Origin: Nocardia arizonensis | GTDB lineage: Bacteria; Actinomycetota; Actinomycetes; Mycobacteriales; Mycobacteriaceae | Reading direction: 5' to 3' | Length of the DNA stretch: 64,000 nt | NCBI RefSeq assembly: GCF_001310275.1 | Contig: NZ_LGYZ01000131.1 | Coordinates: 42,283-106,282, forward strand | Shown: positions 27,759 through 37,036 of the stretch, piece after piece | Layout of the letters: each line of letters opens with the position of its first letter | How positions within the stretch are numbered: position 1 is the first letter of the stretch | Notes under the pieces: model-generated | Told to the model about the DNA's origin: nothing | The model's input: the letters and a program-made list of their open reading frames with translations, nothing else | The model's database searches: none | Made by a program: the position numbers and the translations under genes

Positions 27759-27798
27759 GGGGGAAGCTCCTGAGTACGTATCCGATGGAGCTTCCCCC
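27759..27798. terminator. Hairpin between hydrolase and lipase genes
   Basis: Perfect 12-bp arms (27759-27770 and 27787-27798, GGGGGAAGCTCC and its complement) around a 16-base loop lie between two convergent genes. Probable terminator for one or both. Confidence 0.75.
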
Positions 27799-27877
27799 GC
27801 CGGAAAGGGTAGCGGTCGCGCCGTCCGCGCGGTCGACTATTCCCAATCCTGTTGCCGGGCAGTAGTTTCGACGCACC

Positions 27878-29095
27878 TCAGAGCGATCCGCCGCCGCCGA
27901 TCACCCACGGGTTGAAGGTGCACCGCAAGTCCGGGTGTCCGGCCGGGTCGAGGGCGCGCAGCACGATCGACAGCGCACGCGGCGAGTACAGCATGGTCAG
28001 GTGATCGGACAGATCCGAATCGCAGCCGTCCTGCAAGACCACGTTGTTCACCGTCGCGCCCGGGCCCGCGTGCAGATAGGTCAGGTCGAACGGCGTCGTG
28101 ATCTCGTCGTAGCGGGTGCCGATGACCGTGTAATCGATACCAGGGACCGTGTCGCCGCCCGCATTGAGTTTGTTCACGAAATCGGAGCCGACGGTCTGTT
28201 GGATACCGGCGTGGCCGACGAAGATCTCCACGAAACCGAGCACGTCGATACCGAGATTGTTGACAGCGCGGCCGAGTGCGCCGATACCGTCGAGGGTGGT
28301 GCCGTGATGGGTCGCGCCGAGGGTGATCATCTTCTGCACCTTGGACGCGCCGCCCTCGTACTTGGTGTAGTAGCCCGACATCGGACCGCCCTGGGAATGC
28401 GCGACGATATCGACCTTGTCCGACCCGGTCGCGCCGAGGACCCGGTCGACGAACAGCGCCAGCTGTTTGGCCGAATCCTCGATGTAGCCGGTGCCCATCA
28501 CGCCGGGCAGTACCGAACCGAGACCGCCACCCTGTAACAGATTGGAGCGGCCGTAGTTGAAGGTGAAGACGCAGAATCCGGCGTCCTTCAACGGCTGTCC
28601 CATATAGGCGAAACCGTTGTAGGCGTTCATCCAGGTACCGTGCACGGCGATCACCGGACGGGGATGTTCGGCCGACGGCTTGCAGCTCCAGTCGTTGGTT
28701 CCCGGCGGCGCCACGTCCGGATGCTGGAGTCCGTACCCGAAGGCGGCCACCCACGAGGTCATCGGCGGTCCGTAACCGACTGTGTCGCTGGAGAACCCGC
28801 CCGCGGAACCGGAGCTGCTGCCCGATCCTCCGTAACAGTTGCCCGACCCGTTCCCCGAACCGGCACCGCTACCCGAATTGCAGGCCGATCCGGTCCCCGC
28901 CACGGGCTTCGCCTTCAGTCCGGCCGCGATGTAGTCGGCCAGCGCCTGTTCGGTGGGCGCGGACCGCGCCGCCGGTTCGGGAGCGGCGACGCTCACCGCA
29001 CCGCCCACGGTCGTCACCACGGCCGTCACGCCCGCCATGAAAGCGACCGCGCCGCAACGTCGCAGCCCGAATAGTCCTTGTAACTTCGTCCTCAT
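27878..29095 (-). CDS. Secreted lipase/esterase
   Basis: A 405-residue exported hydrolase. ATG 29095 follows GGAAGGGC and opens a signal peptide (MRTKLQGLFGLRR, then a hydrophobic core to about residue 40). Residues about 68-100 are a Gly/Ser-rich linker with cysteines. The catalytic domain has the class II lipase features: HGTWMNAYNGFAYMG for the oxyanion hole and DIVAHSQGGPMSGYY with the nucleophilic Ser. An HG pair (LGATHHGTTLDG) and the final SDHLTMLYSP provide the likely acid/His region. Several cysteines suggest disulfides, consistent with export. Substrate is probably a long-chain ester; not determinable here. Confidence 0.9.
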   Translation of the reverse strand: MRTKLQGLFGLRRCGAVAFMAGVTAVVTTVGGAVSVAAPEPAARSAPTEQALADYIAAGLKAKPVAGTGSACNSGSGAGSGNGSGNCYGGSGSSSGSAGGFSSDTVGYGPPMTSWVAAFGYGLQHPDVAPPGTNDWSCKPSAEHPRPVIAVHGTWMNAYNGFAYMGQPLKDAGFCVFTFNYGRSNLLQGGGLGSVLPGVMGTGYIEDSAKQLALFVDRVLGATGSDKVDIVAHSQGGPMSGYYTKYEGGASKVQKMITLGATHHGTTLDGIGALGRAVNNLGIDVLGFVEIFVGHAGIQQTVGSDFVNKLNAGGDTVPGIDYTVIGTRYDEITTPFDLTYLHAGPGATVNNVVLQDGCDSDLSDHLTMLYSPRALSIVLRALDPAGHPDLRCTFNPWVIGGGGSL

Positions 29096-29456
29096 CAGAT
29101 GCCCTTCCGCACAACATCCAGTCCGCCGATGCTCTCCGTTCCCTCGTCTCGCACCGGGTTGGGACAAGCGTCGTGCCGAAACACAGCGGAAACCTCACGG
29201 CCGCGCGAAATCCGGGCAGTTCATGAAGTCGGGAGACGCATTTAGGGACCGGGCACAGTCCGCGGACAGGCGGCACACGCCCCGGTGACAGCGCCGTCAC
29301 CATGCGGCACTGGACCGCCGCGGGCAACGGCGATCACCGATCATCATGGGCAGCACCGAACAGAACGCGCCCTTCACCCTCGGATTCGCCGCCCTCACCC
29401 GCGGCCGAGCAGGAAGACGCCGGGTTGCGTGTCGCGCGGAACCCGGCGTCCGGCGC
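29096..29456. other. Intergenic region between lipase and SDR genes
   Basis: Upstream leader of the lipase gene plus a non-coding stretch. The only firm element is a perfect 11-bp hairpin at 29416-29450, listed separately. No gene is seen. Confidence 0.5.
29416..29450 (-). terminator. Hairpin after the SDR gene
   Basis: Arms GACGCCGGGTT (29416-29426) and AACCCGGCGTC (29440-29450) are perfectly complementary around a 13-base loop, six bases past the SDR stop. Likely terminator. Confidence 0.75.
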
Positions 29457-30263
29457 TCACACCGCCTTGCGAAGTCCCGCGTCCACCAGCATGTCGATTC
29501 CGGTGGTGCTGGCCGAACGCGGCGAACACAGCAGGACGACGGCGTCGGCGATCTCCTGCGGATCGATGAGCCTGCCGGTGGTCAACCGCATCATCTCCGC
29601 CGCCCCGGTGCTCAGCACGGTGTCGCGATCGCTGCCCGTCGCGGCGGCGATCACCTCCGCGGCGCCGCCCTCCTCGGTCCACCACGGCGTCACGACCGGG
29701 CCGGGCGAGACCGTGTTCACTCGAATTCCCCTCGGCCCGAACTCTTCCGAGAGCGCCTTGGTGAGATTGCCGATACCCGCCTTCGCCACCCCGTAGTCGA
29801 CATTGACACCGCTGGGAACGTGCGCGTGGGTCGAGGAGATATTGATGATCGCGCCGCCGCCGCGGGTCAGCATGAGAGGTATGGCGGCCCGCACCGCCCG
29901 CACGGTCGCCATGAGGTTGAACTCAAGCATGTCCCGCCAGTCGGCGTCATCGAGCGCCGTGAAGGAGAAGCGCGGCAGCACCGCCCCGGGCGGCGGACCA
30001 CCCGCATTGTTGACGAGGATGTCCAACCCGCCGAACGCGCGCTCCGCCGCCGCGATCGCGTGCGCAGGCCCCTCCGGTTCCATGAGGTCGGCCGCGACGT
30101 GCGTGAGTCGCGGACCCGCGAGCGCGTCGAGTTCCGGCGTAGAGCGCCGCGACACCGCCACCACCGACGCGCCCTCGGCGTGCAGGGTGCGCGCCGTCGC
30201 GAGTCCGATCCCCTTAGACGCTCCCGTAACCACCGCGATCTTGTTCCGCAACAACATATCCAT
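29457..30263 (-). CDS. Short-chain dehydrogenase/reductase
   Basis: A 268-residue NAD(P)-dependent oxidoreductase of the classical SDR fold. It has the cofactor motif TGASKGIGLA near residue 14, DILVNNAGG, a Ser in INISSTHAH, and the catalytic YGVAKAG. The C-terminus ends with a normal SDR substrate region. Start ATG 30263 gives standard length; ATG 30257 is close. Substrate is not predictable. It follows a truncated LLM oxidoreductase gene on the same strand. Confidence 0.93.
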   Translation of the reverse strand: MDMLLRNKIAVVTGASKGIGLATARTLHAEGASVVAVSRRSTPELDALAGPRLTHVAADLMEPEGPAHAIAAAERAFGGLDILVNNAGGPPPGAVLPRFSFTALDDADWRDMLEFNLMATVRAVRAAIPLMLTRGGGAIINISSTHAHVPSGVNVDYGVAKAGIGNLTKALSEEFGPRGIRVNTVSPGPVVTPWWTEEGGAAEVIAAATGSDRDTVLSTGAAEMMRLTTGRLIDPQEIADAVVLLCSPRSASTTGIDMLVDAGLRKAV

Positions 30264-30376
30264 GCCTTGCAGCCTGGTCGCGGCGGCTATCCGAAGCCGG
30301 CAGCTTCCGGCCCTCGCGTTGCGGTCGTCGTGCGGACGGCTCGCGCGGTCCGGGCCGGGCCGCGCGAGCCGTTGCG

Positions 30377-30847
30377 TCACGGGTTCTTGGGCCCGGTGAA
30401 AGGCTCCTCGACCATGCAGCGCACCGCCACGTCGAGAGCCTCCTCCCACTGCGCGCGCTTATCGGCCGGGTCGATATTGAACCCACCGAGTTCGGCCACC
30501 GAGGAACTCTCCCCCGAACCGAACTCCACCCGCCCATTGGAAACCAGATCCAACGTCGAAACCCGCTCGGCCACCCGCGCCGGATGATTGATCGCAGGCG
30601 GCAGATGCATCACACCGAACCCCAAACGGATATTCCGCGTCCGCTGACTGGCCGCACCGAGGAAAACCTCCGGCGCCGCGGCATGACTGAACTCCTCGAG
30701 AAAATGATGCTCGGTCAACCACACCGTCGAGAACCCCGCCCTGTCGGCCGCCTCGATCTCGTCCAAACCGTCCTGGAACAACTGACGCTCATCATCCGCG
30801 CGCCAAGGACGCGGCAGCGGGAACTCGTAGAACAGCGAAATCTTCAT
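30377..30847 (-). pseudogene. Truncated luciferase-like (LLM) flavin oxidoreductase
   Basis: From ATG 30847 the frame encodes a good LLM-class N-terminus: MKISLFYEFPLPRPW, AGFSTVWLTEHHF, RLGFGVMHLPPAINHPARVAE, and LDLVSNGRVEFGSGESS. It stops after 156 residues (TGPKNP and TGA 30377), where family members run to 350-400 residues. The missing C-terminal half is not found in the following bases, so this is a deletion product rather than a single frameshift. The remaining part includes much of the flavin-binding barrel but is unlikely to be active. Confidence 0.8.
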
Positions 30848-31198
30848 CTCTTCACTCCGTTGTCTTCGGTAATCCGTATCCATCCCGGCATCGCCGCAAT
30901 CCGACTGATCGATGTGGGCGCGCCGGCGAAGGACCGAACGTCATGGCTGTGACCGAGGTGCGTCCGAACCACCGTCCGTACTCCTACGAGCGACGGTTCC
31001 CGCACCGAAAGGGACCATCACCGGTCCGTGCGGCGAATGCGATGGGCTCGGCGCGATCACGATCACCAGTCTTACACCCGCACGTCAGTAGCAACACCCC
31101 GAAATCAGCGCCAGCACAAGCATTTACGCATCACGCAAGTCGTGAGCGGCCCATACTCGCTGCCGCGCACGGTGTCTCGCCGGTAGCAGCGCCGGCGC
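30848..31198. other. Intergenic region at the left side of the accessory block
   Basis: About 350 bases with no supported gene. It separates the truncated LLM gene from the small membrane protein and marks where GC content begins to fall. Confidence 0.5.
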
Positions 31199-31384
31199 TC
31201 ACCGACAACGTCGACAGCTATGCCATGCGTTCCAGAGCGCAGGAACGAGAACACTGACAGCGATGGAAGCGAGCCCGTAGTAGACATAAATGGTGTCATC
31301 TACGCCACGTGCGAAGATGTAGTAGATGCATATCGCCAACAGCACCGCCGCGATGATTCCGGTAACCAGTCGCATACGCTTCAT
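31199..31384 (-). CDS. Small membrane protein
   Basis: A 61-residue protein from ATG 31384, preceded by GGGAGTGTTCTG. Two hydrophobic helices are clear: LVTGIIAAVLLAICIYYIFA at residues about 5-24, and YYGLASIAVSVLVPALW at about 34-50, joined by a short acidic loop. The tail is basic and Cys-containing (HSCRRCR). No family is recognised. It lies downstream of, and on the same strand as, the IetAS-like operon, 119 bases after it. Confidence 0.6.
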   Translation of the reverse strand: MKRMRLVTGIIAAVLLAICIYYIFARGVDDTIYVYYGLASIAVSVLVPALWNAWHSCRRCR

Positions 31385-31503
31385 CAGAACACTCCCGGAA
31401 GCCAAGGACCGCTCGCACTCAACGAGTAGAGGTCCGATGAGCCGTCGTCGTTCTCACCCGCACGAACCGCAGCGATTTGGATTCCAAAGCGAGGTGATCG
31501 GCG

Positions 31504-34038
31504 TTAGTTGGATGTGATGGCTACAGAGGTCGGGATGGCGATCTTGGTCGAGATAGGGGTGTACAGGTCGACATTGGCGCTGGTGCGTAGGGAGACGACG
31601 AGGCTGTAGCGCACCGGTTCGTCTTCCCGGTCGCTTCGGGTGTTGTGTTTCCACCAGCCTCCGACTGGATAGACCGCGATCTGGTCGCACTGTGCCAAGT
31701 CGGCGGCGCTACCTTCCCAGATGTCCTGATGGAGCGAACCGAGTGTGCGCTGTTGTTCACCGAGGGTCCAGTGCTCTGATCCGCTAGGTGGCCGTGCACC
31801 GGCTTCCTCGTCTTCGGCGTCACGATTGACTCGCGCGATGAAGTCGTGAGCGTTGGTCTCCAAGGGGGCTCGTAGGACAAACCGAAGTCCATGCGATTGG
31901 TAGGCGTAGCGACTGTTCCAGCCCCGACGGGACGCGGTCGGCTCAATGAAGTAGGAGAGCGTGATTCGCATCTGGACGTCGGTTTCGGCGAGCGCTGTGA
32001 GCTCGCGTGCAGGCCAGGGCAAGTCGTGGAGTCGAAAGGTACGCGAGCGGCGATCACGCCCAACGAATGGGACGAATTCATCCTGTGTGACGAGCGTGAC
32101 TGCGTTCATAGCCGAGTTCAGGACTGCGGTTTCGATGGGTACACCCCACCCGAATCGGCGCAACAGTTGCTTTCGGTCTCGTTTCGATTTGGTGTCGTAG
32201 ACCTCGCGTCGCATGGATGGAGTCCACTCAGCGCAATGTACGAGCAAGCCACGGATGCTTTCGGGCCAGTAGTCCGGATAGCTTGCCATCGCCATGGCCG
32301 CGAGTCGTGCTGCCTGGGCGGTGGCGGCACTGGTGGCGTTCGCCGAGGTGAGCGAGAAGTCGTCACTGCCGGAAGTCGTGCGCACGCAGACGATGGGGTG
32401 GTCGTGGAAGTCGACACCGTCGGTGATGAGGTTGCCGCCCTCCATACAGATGTCCGGCTTTATCGGCCATTTGTCGCCGCTGCCGAAGGTGAGTGAGGTG
32501 CGGCTGTGCGGCGACAGTTCGCCGTCGGCTGCCACGCATTTCCAGTGTTGGAAGGTGGGATCGGTCGGCGTGCTGGTCAGTGTCGTGTGCGCCCCCACGG
32601 TCAGTGCGTTCCATGATTGCGCTGGTGTTTCGATGGTCGAGCTGTCACACAGGTCGAGATAGCGACTGCCCGGGATCCGCGTATCGCTGACGTTGCCAGC
32701 CGAGATTAAGAACAGACGTGACGCCGAGCGATCCGGCTTGCCGACGAGGGTGAGTCGGCCTTGTATCCGGCCGATGTCCGTGCCAACGCTCAGTGCATCA
32801 ACCGCAGCCGACCACAGGGTTGGCTCTCCGCGTCCGGTTTCGGGTGGGCTAGTAATGGGCATGCAGTACACGCGTGCCCTGTGCGGCACCGCGGTCTCGA
32901 CAGCCGCAGCAGCTTCGGCAGTGACCAGGCCGTACGCGAATGGGTCATTCCCGGCGGGGTGATCGGGCAGGATTTTGACCGATTCGAGTCGGTGCGTGAG
33001 CTCGACAGTCCGTGTACTGGTCAGCAATTCATCGAGTGGCCCGAACAGGGCCAACCCCGCCATGTTGGTTCCGTGGGGATCCTTTGCGACCGCGTCAGTG
33101 TCGACCACCGAATGTGTGTCGGCGGGCGCCAGTGAATCCGACAGCAGGAGATGGGAGCGGCGAACGCCGGTGTCGAGATGGCATACCGCCGGTGCCGATT
33201 CGTCGGCTGGCTGGATTCGAGTCGACAGTTCGGTGGTGTACTCGTCGTGTTCGTCGCGCGTCAGATCTTCGATGGTGTCGATGAACTCTGGCTTACGGAC
33301 CTCGGCAAGGCCGATGTTGAGGAAGGGCAGCACCTCCAGCTGATCCCAGCGCGCCTGAAGCCAGACGATCGTCCTGTCGTTGAGTTCGAAACGTCCGCGG
33401 GACAGACGGAAACCATGTATCTCCGCGAACTGGACCAGTTTTGCCACGTAATCTGGACCATCCAGCCAGAGTTCCCACCAGCAAAGCTCCCGCTGGAGCG
33501 GCTCCTGTTCGGATCGCCAAAGGTCACGTAGCACAGCCCGTTTGATTGTTCCGATATTCGCGACTAGGGCACGATTAGCTGGTTGCCCGGAGACTCGTGT
33601 CTTGGTCAGATACTTTTCGAACAGTGCGAGAAACGCTTGACGGTACGTGTCGTTCACCCACACGACAGCGCTCTCGGGCAGGTCTGCGGTGTCGCGCTGG
33701 ACGGCGAGGAGTAGCCATTTCGGTTTCTTGGGCGTCTTCCGGTGCTGCGTCCAACCGTCGAGAGAGCTGAGCTTCAGAGGGAATCCGGGCTCGGCCGCAT
33801 CAAGCACCAGAACGACGCCAGTCGCCTCAAGCTCTGCAAGAATCGGATCTACGGCGGCACGGTCGGCGTCGGCGGCGCTGAAGGAGATTCGAAGATCACT
33901 GATGATCTTCTGCCCGTGAGTCCGTCGGTCCACGGCTCGGATTGCCCCTGAGCCGCCCCCTTTTCGGGTCAGTGCGTGGTCTGCGGCGCGTCCTGTAACG
34001 GTTAGGTGCGGCAGGATATGGGTGAGTTCATCAGGCAT
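31504..34038 (-). CDS. ietS: Subtilisin-like serine protease of an IetAS-type system
   Basis: An 844-residue S8 protease with no signal peptide. The catalytic residues are in family order: Asp289 in HLDTGVRRSH, His322 in DPHGTNMAG, oxyanion Asn449 in LISAGN, and Ser570 in NATSAATAQAA. A roughly 270-residue N-terminal region and a 200-residue C-terminal region flank the protease domain. The gene overlaps the upstream AAA ATPase gene by 8 bases. This ATPase-subtilase pairing is the IetAS architecture, first described as plasmid incompatibility genes in Agrobacterium and later shown to protect against phage. GC content is visibly lower than in the core genes. Assignment rests on architecture, not on a search. 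Confidence 0.85.
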   Translation of the reverse strand: MPDELTHILPHLTVTGRAADHALTRKGGGSGAIRAVDRRTHGQKIISDLRISFSAADADRAAVDPILAELEATGVVLVLDAAEPGFPLKLSSLDGWTQHRKTPKKPKWLLLAVQRDTADLPESAVVWVNDTYRQAFLALFEKYLTKTRVSGQPANRALVANIGTIKRAVLRDLWRSEQEPLQRELCWWELWLDGPDYVAKLVQFAEIHGFRLSRGRFELNDRTIVWLQARWDQLEVLPFLNIGLAEVRKPEFIDTIEDLTRDEHDEYTTELSTRIQPADESAPAVCHLDTGVRRSHLLLSDSLAPADTHSVVDTDAVAKDPHGTNMAGLALFGPLDELLTSTRTVELTHRLESVKILPDHPAGNDPFAYGLVTAEAAAAVETAVPHRARVYCMPITSPPETGRGEPTLWSAAVDALSVGTDIGRIQGRLTLVGKPDRSASRLFLISAGNVSDTRIPGSRYLDLCDSSTIETPAQSWNALTVGAHTTLTSTPTDPTFQHWKCVAADGELSPHSRTSLTFGSGDKWPIKPDICMEGGNLITDGVDFHDHPIVCVRTTSGSDDFSLTSANATSAATAQAARLAAMAMASYPDYWPESIRGLLVHCAEWTPSMRREVYDTKSKRDRKQLLRRFGWGVPIETAVLNSAMNAVTLVTQDEFVPFVGRDRRSRTFRLHDLPWPARELTALAETDVQMRITLSYFIEPTASRRGWNSRYAYQSHGLRFVLRAPLETNAHDFIARVNRDAEDEEAGARPPSGSEHWTLGEQQRTLGSLHQDIWEGSAADLAQCDQIAVYPVGGWWKHNTRSDREDEPVRYSLVVSLRTSANVDLYTPISTKIAIPTSVAITSN

Positions 34039-34999
34039 GGGCGCTGGCTCGGCGGTCGCGCAACGCCTTATTCAGGTCGCCTGTCGTCACGCTCGGTTCC
34101 CTCCTCAAGATCGCTTGCTTGGCTGCTGTTTCGGATGCCTTTACCAGTTCGGCGTGGCTCAATTCCGCAGTAGCCGATTGTACTGATGCCCAGTCGATGT
34201 CCTTGCCCAAACGGCCGAGGCGGATCTTCATCACTCGAACTGCGTGGTCCGGTTCGGGCAAGTGGTAGGTGATCGCGAGGTCGAAGCGGCGGAACAATGC
34301 GTGGTCGAGGATCGCTCTGTGGTTGGTCGCGGCGATAACGATGCTCTCAGCATCGGCTTGCTCAAGAAAGATCAGAAACGAGTTGAGTATGCGGCGGGCT
34401 TCGCCGACGTCGTTCCCCGTTCGGTGTGCGCCGAGCGCATCGAACTCGTCGAATAAATACACCGCTCGTTGGGTCGCTGCTGCTTCGAACACTGTCCTGA
34501 GCTTGCTCGCTGTCTCGCCCATGTACTTGCTCAACAGGCTGTCCAGTCGCACCGTTAGCAAGGGGAGGGATAACTCGTGTGCGATGACAGCAGCGGTCAT
34601 GGTTTTACCAGTACCTGGTGGGCCTTCCAACAGTAGGCGGTTGGAGGGCGTGAACCCATGCTCGACCAACGACTGACGCTGACGTTGCTCGTGGAGGAAC
34701 TCGGATAGCGAATCCTTCAACGGCCGCGGTACAACCAGGTGCTGCAAAGTTACATCTGGGAAGCTGGCGGTTACCAGCTCGGCCAAGTCGCCGCGTGGCT
34801 GCGCGATGGCGGTGACCTTGCTTGCGACGGGCTGGCGACGCGCAGAATCGATGACTCGCTTCAGGTCACCTGCGAGGTTCCCATGGCCCTGGCGGGCAGC
34901 CTTTGCAGCGACCTGCAATGCCACAGCGTAGAAGGCGTCATCATCGCCAGCAGCATGACTGCGCACCAGCGCCTTAATGTGTTCCCCTGACGCCGCCAT
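34031..34999 (-). CDS. ietA: AAA ATPase of an IetAS-type system
   Basis: A 322-residue single-domain AAA protein. Walker A is LLLEGPPGTGKT (126-133 core), the next helix has SKYMGETASKLRTVFE as in classical AAA proteins, Walker B is VYLFDEFDAL (Asp184, Glu185), sensor 1 is AATNH and the arginine finger region is FRRFD. The first 90 residues are helical and variable. It is the first gene of the operon and overlaps the subtilase gene by 8 bases. In the IetAS model it would sense or remodel a target and control the protease. No transmembrane segment is present. Confidence 0.88.
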   Translation of the reverse strand: MAASGEHIKALVRSHAAGDDDAFYAVALQVAAKAARQGHGNLAGDLKRVIDSARRQPVASKVTAIAQPRGDLAELVTASFPDVTLQHLVVPRPLKDSLSEFLHEQRQRQSLVEHGFTPSNRLLLEGPPGTGKTMTAAVIAHELSLPLLTVRLDSLLSKYMGETASKLRTVFEAAATQRAVYLFDEFDALGAHRTGNDVGEARRILNSFLIFLEQADAESIVIAATNHRAILDHALFRRFDLAITYHLPEPDHAVRVMKIRLGRLGKDIDWASVQSATAELSHAELVKASETAAKQAILRREPSVTTGDLNKALRDRRASAHA

Positions 35000-36320
35000 G
35001 ACAACAATCCTCCCATCTCAGCACCTGATCAGAGTATTGATCTGCTGTTGTCTGCACTATGCACATGGCTTTCACTGGCAGTTTGTGACGGCAGACCCAC
35101 GATCTACGTCGATGTAGTGTGCCGTGATCGACGCCTCTAGGAGGTGTGATCGCAAGGACAGAGACCTCACACTGTGGGTCTACCCATTCTTGATGGCACG
35201 CACCCCATCGATGAGGATTTCGTGAACTAGGGCTAACCCTAAGCCTGAGACGTGGGTCATAGAGGCTCGGCGCGGCCTATCGGATAGATGGCAAGAATAG
35301 ACCTCAGTCTGTACATGCCGATAGCCTGATCGGCCACAAGCGGCCAGGGCACGCCGACAGTGTGTGGTCTGTGTCGGTAGCGGGGTCTATGTTCGGCTGT
35401 GATCCGCGGTGATCCGTATGTGCCCTCGGAAGCGGCGTGGGTGCCCAGGATCTTCACCGTCAGATCCGTTCGACGCTACGCGCGTAGGGTGGAAACCGTT
35501 GCCGCCCTGTGTTTCACATACGGATGGTAGCTCGGGGTTGGCGTCACAGCGGCGACCCCCCGATGCCCCCGCTGGTCCTCGCCGCCGATTCCGATTCGCC
35601 GTCAACGACATTCCCCGAAGTCGAAACGCCGCGACGCGCCCGCGTCGGCGCGCGCGTCGGCATCGAAGGCATCAGCAATCCAGACGACGCGCGACCTAAA
35701 TACGCAGACAGCGCAATTGATCCCGCGTGGAACGTCCCAGTTCGGCGTGGTCGATCAAACAGACCGCTCGCATGAGGCTTCCCGAGCCTGCCGGAGTGTG
35801 CCCGAACGGCATGTGCGGCTACACACCGATCCCTCCGAACGCGTACGACTACTCCAAGACACTCAAGTGTTCTTCCATACCGGTACCCTCAGCGCCCAGC
35901 ACGGGCGTCCTGGGCGCGACAAGCACGGACCAGCCTCGCCGATCTCCTGCACGGCGATCCTGCCCGACCAGCGCTGGTCACCGAGAGATGTTCAAGACAA
36001 AGCCTTTTCAGGCATAGATCGCTACGAACATGACCCGCGGCGGCTTGTTCAGCGGCCTGCGACCCGAGCGCTTCAGCAGCGAGGTAGAACGCGTGGCGCG
36101 ACAGATGGTGACGGGACCGATGCCTGCACAGGGCAACGAACCGCCCGGGGACCGCCCTTCCTCTCCATCCGACTCATATACACAGTTCAGACAGCAAATC
36201 GATGGGCGAGCGGGTCGACTATGTCATCAATTACTGATGACTCCGTCATCGCCAAAAGGTGATAAACCGGACAGCAGATTGCCGCAAATCGCCTCTACCT
36301 GCACTTCTGCAAACCACCAG
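35000..36320. other. Gene-poor scar between IetAS and the integrative element
   Basis: About 1.3 kb without a supported gene; open frames here conflict with each other and match no family. Visible structure: TAGGG-CTAA-CCCTA at 35228-35241, an 11-bp inverted repeat ATCCGTATGTG / CACATACGGAT at 35412-35422 and 35515-35525, and the perfect palindrome CTACGCGCGTAG at 35476-35487. It may be debris of earlier insertions at the same tRNA-derived site. Confidence 0.5.
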
Positions 36321-36365
36321 TGGAGCCGCCTGGGGGAATCGAACCCCCGACCTTTTCATTACGAG
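36321..36365 (-). repeat. attL: Left attachment site: 3' part of a tRNA-Thr(CGU) gene
   Basis: Read on the minus strand this is the 3' half of a tRNA: anticodon loop CTCGTAA (anticodon CGU), then a perfect T arm GGGGG-TTCGATT-CCCCC and the 3' end AGGCGGC-T-CCA. The 5' half (GCCGCCT acceptor strand and D arm) is absent in the following bases, so this is a fragment, not a working tRNA. Bases 36322-36347 are repeated exactly at 51770-51795 beside the integrase gene. Confidence 0.85.
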
Positions 36366-37036
36366 AAATGATGACTACCACAAGCAACCCTGGGCTATCA
36401 AGTACACACTGAATGGTGCCCTGAGCTAGTGGTATAGCAATCTTCGACTACTTCCTACGACCGAATACACGTTCGAACATGCATGACGTGCCTCGACTTA
36501 CTTGGGACTTTGTTGGGAGTAATCGAGCGCTCCCACCGGAGTGTCGAATCCGCGACACGCCGAGGTTCTTCGACCTCAGTTAACGGTGGGTGACCACGGT
36601 TTCGAGCCGAAACCCCCTCAGGGCGCGACAGCACGTACGCCAATGCGAGCCGAGGTGCCACCAATGCGACTGGAGTACCTGTCGCGTTCAGGTGTTCAGG
36701 CACGATCTGGCCTGCATCAAGCCGAGTTCGCGATCCCTGGAGGGTGACAGCTCGGTTGACCATCCGTCGCGGGCGATCGTCGGCCTCGGCAAATCACAGT
36801 ACGTGCCAGAGAACTTGACCACGGTCTGATTCAGATACAGGGGCGGTGCCCGACAGGTCAACTACCCTCTACCAGGCCGTTTTCAACGCTACGATGGGCG
36901 TCACGTCTTGGTCTAAGGTCAGTTACGAAGATTGACTTCCAGTCACCGGCCCTCCGGGCTCGTCCAATGCAACAATTGAGTTCTCGCCCGACGAGCCCGA
37001 GCTATACCGAGGTCAAGCCGCAGAAGGGGGTGCTGG
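36348..37036. other. Left end of the AICE, non-coding, with a tRNA-like three-way junction
   Basis: About 690 bases without a supported gene. It contains TTGGGACTTTGTTGG (36502-36516), matching TTGGGACTTAGTTGG between int and the right repeat at 14 of 15 positions. At 36532-36590 a 7-bp closing stem (CCCACCG / CGGTGGG) holds two hairpins, 36541-36558 and 3662-like 36562-36577, forming a three-way junction that resembles a tRNA without a D arm. Confidence 0.5.

Noticed and set aside
35228..35241. TAGGG-CTAA-CCCTA as an operator
   Set aside because: Five-base arms are short, the site stands alone and no gene start is close enough; noted only in the region description.
35717..36262. 181-residue gene in the scar
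   Set aside because: Competing frames cover the same bases, no ribosome site or family motif is present, and composition is not gene-like.
36532..36590. Functional tRNA gene
   Set aside because: The D arm is missing, the presumed anticodon loop is six bases without U33, and the T loop lacks TTCGA. Kept only as a structural oddity.
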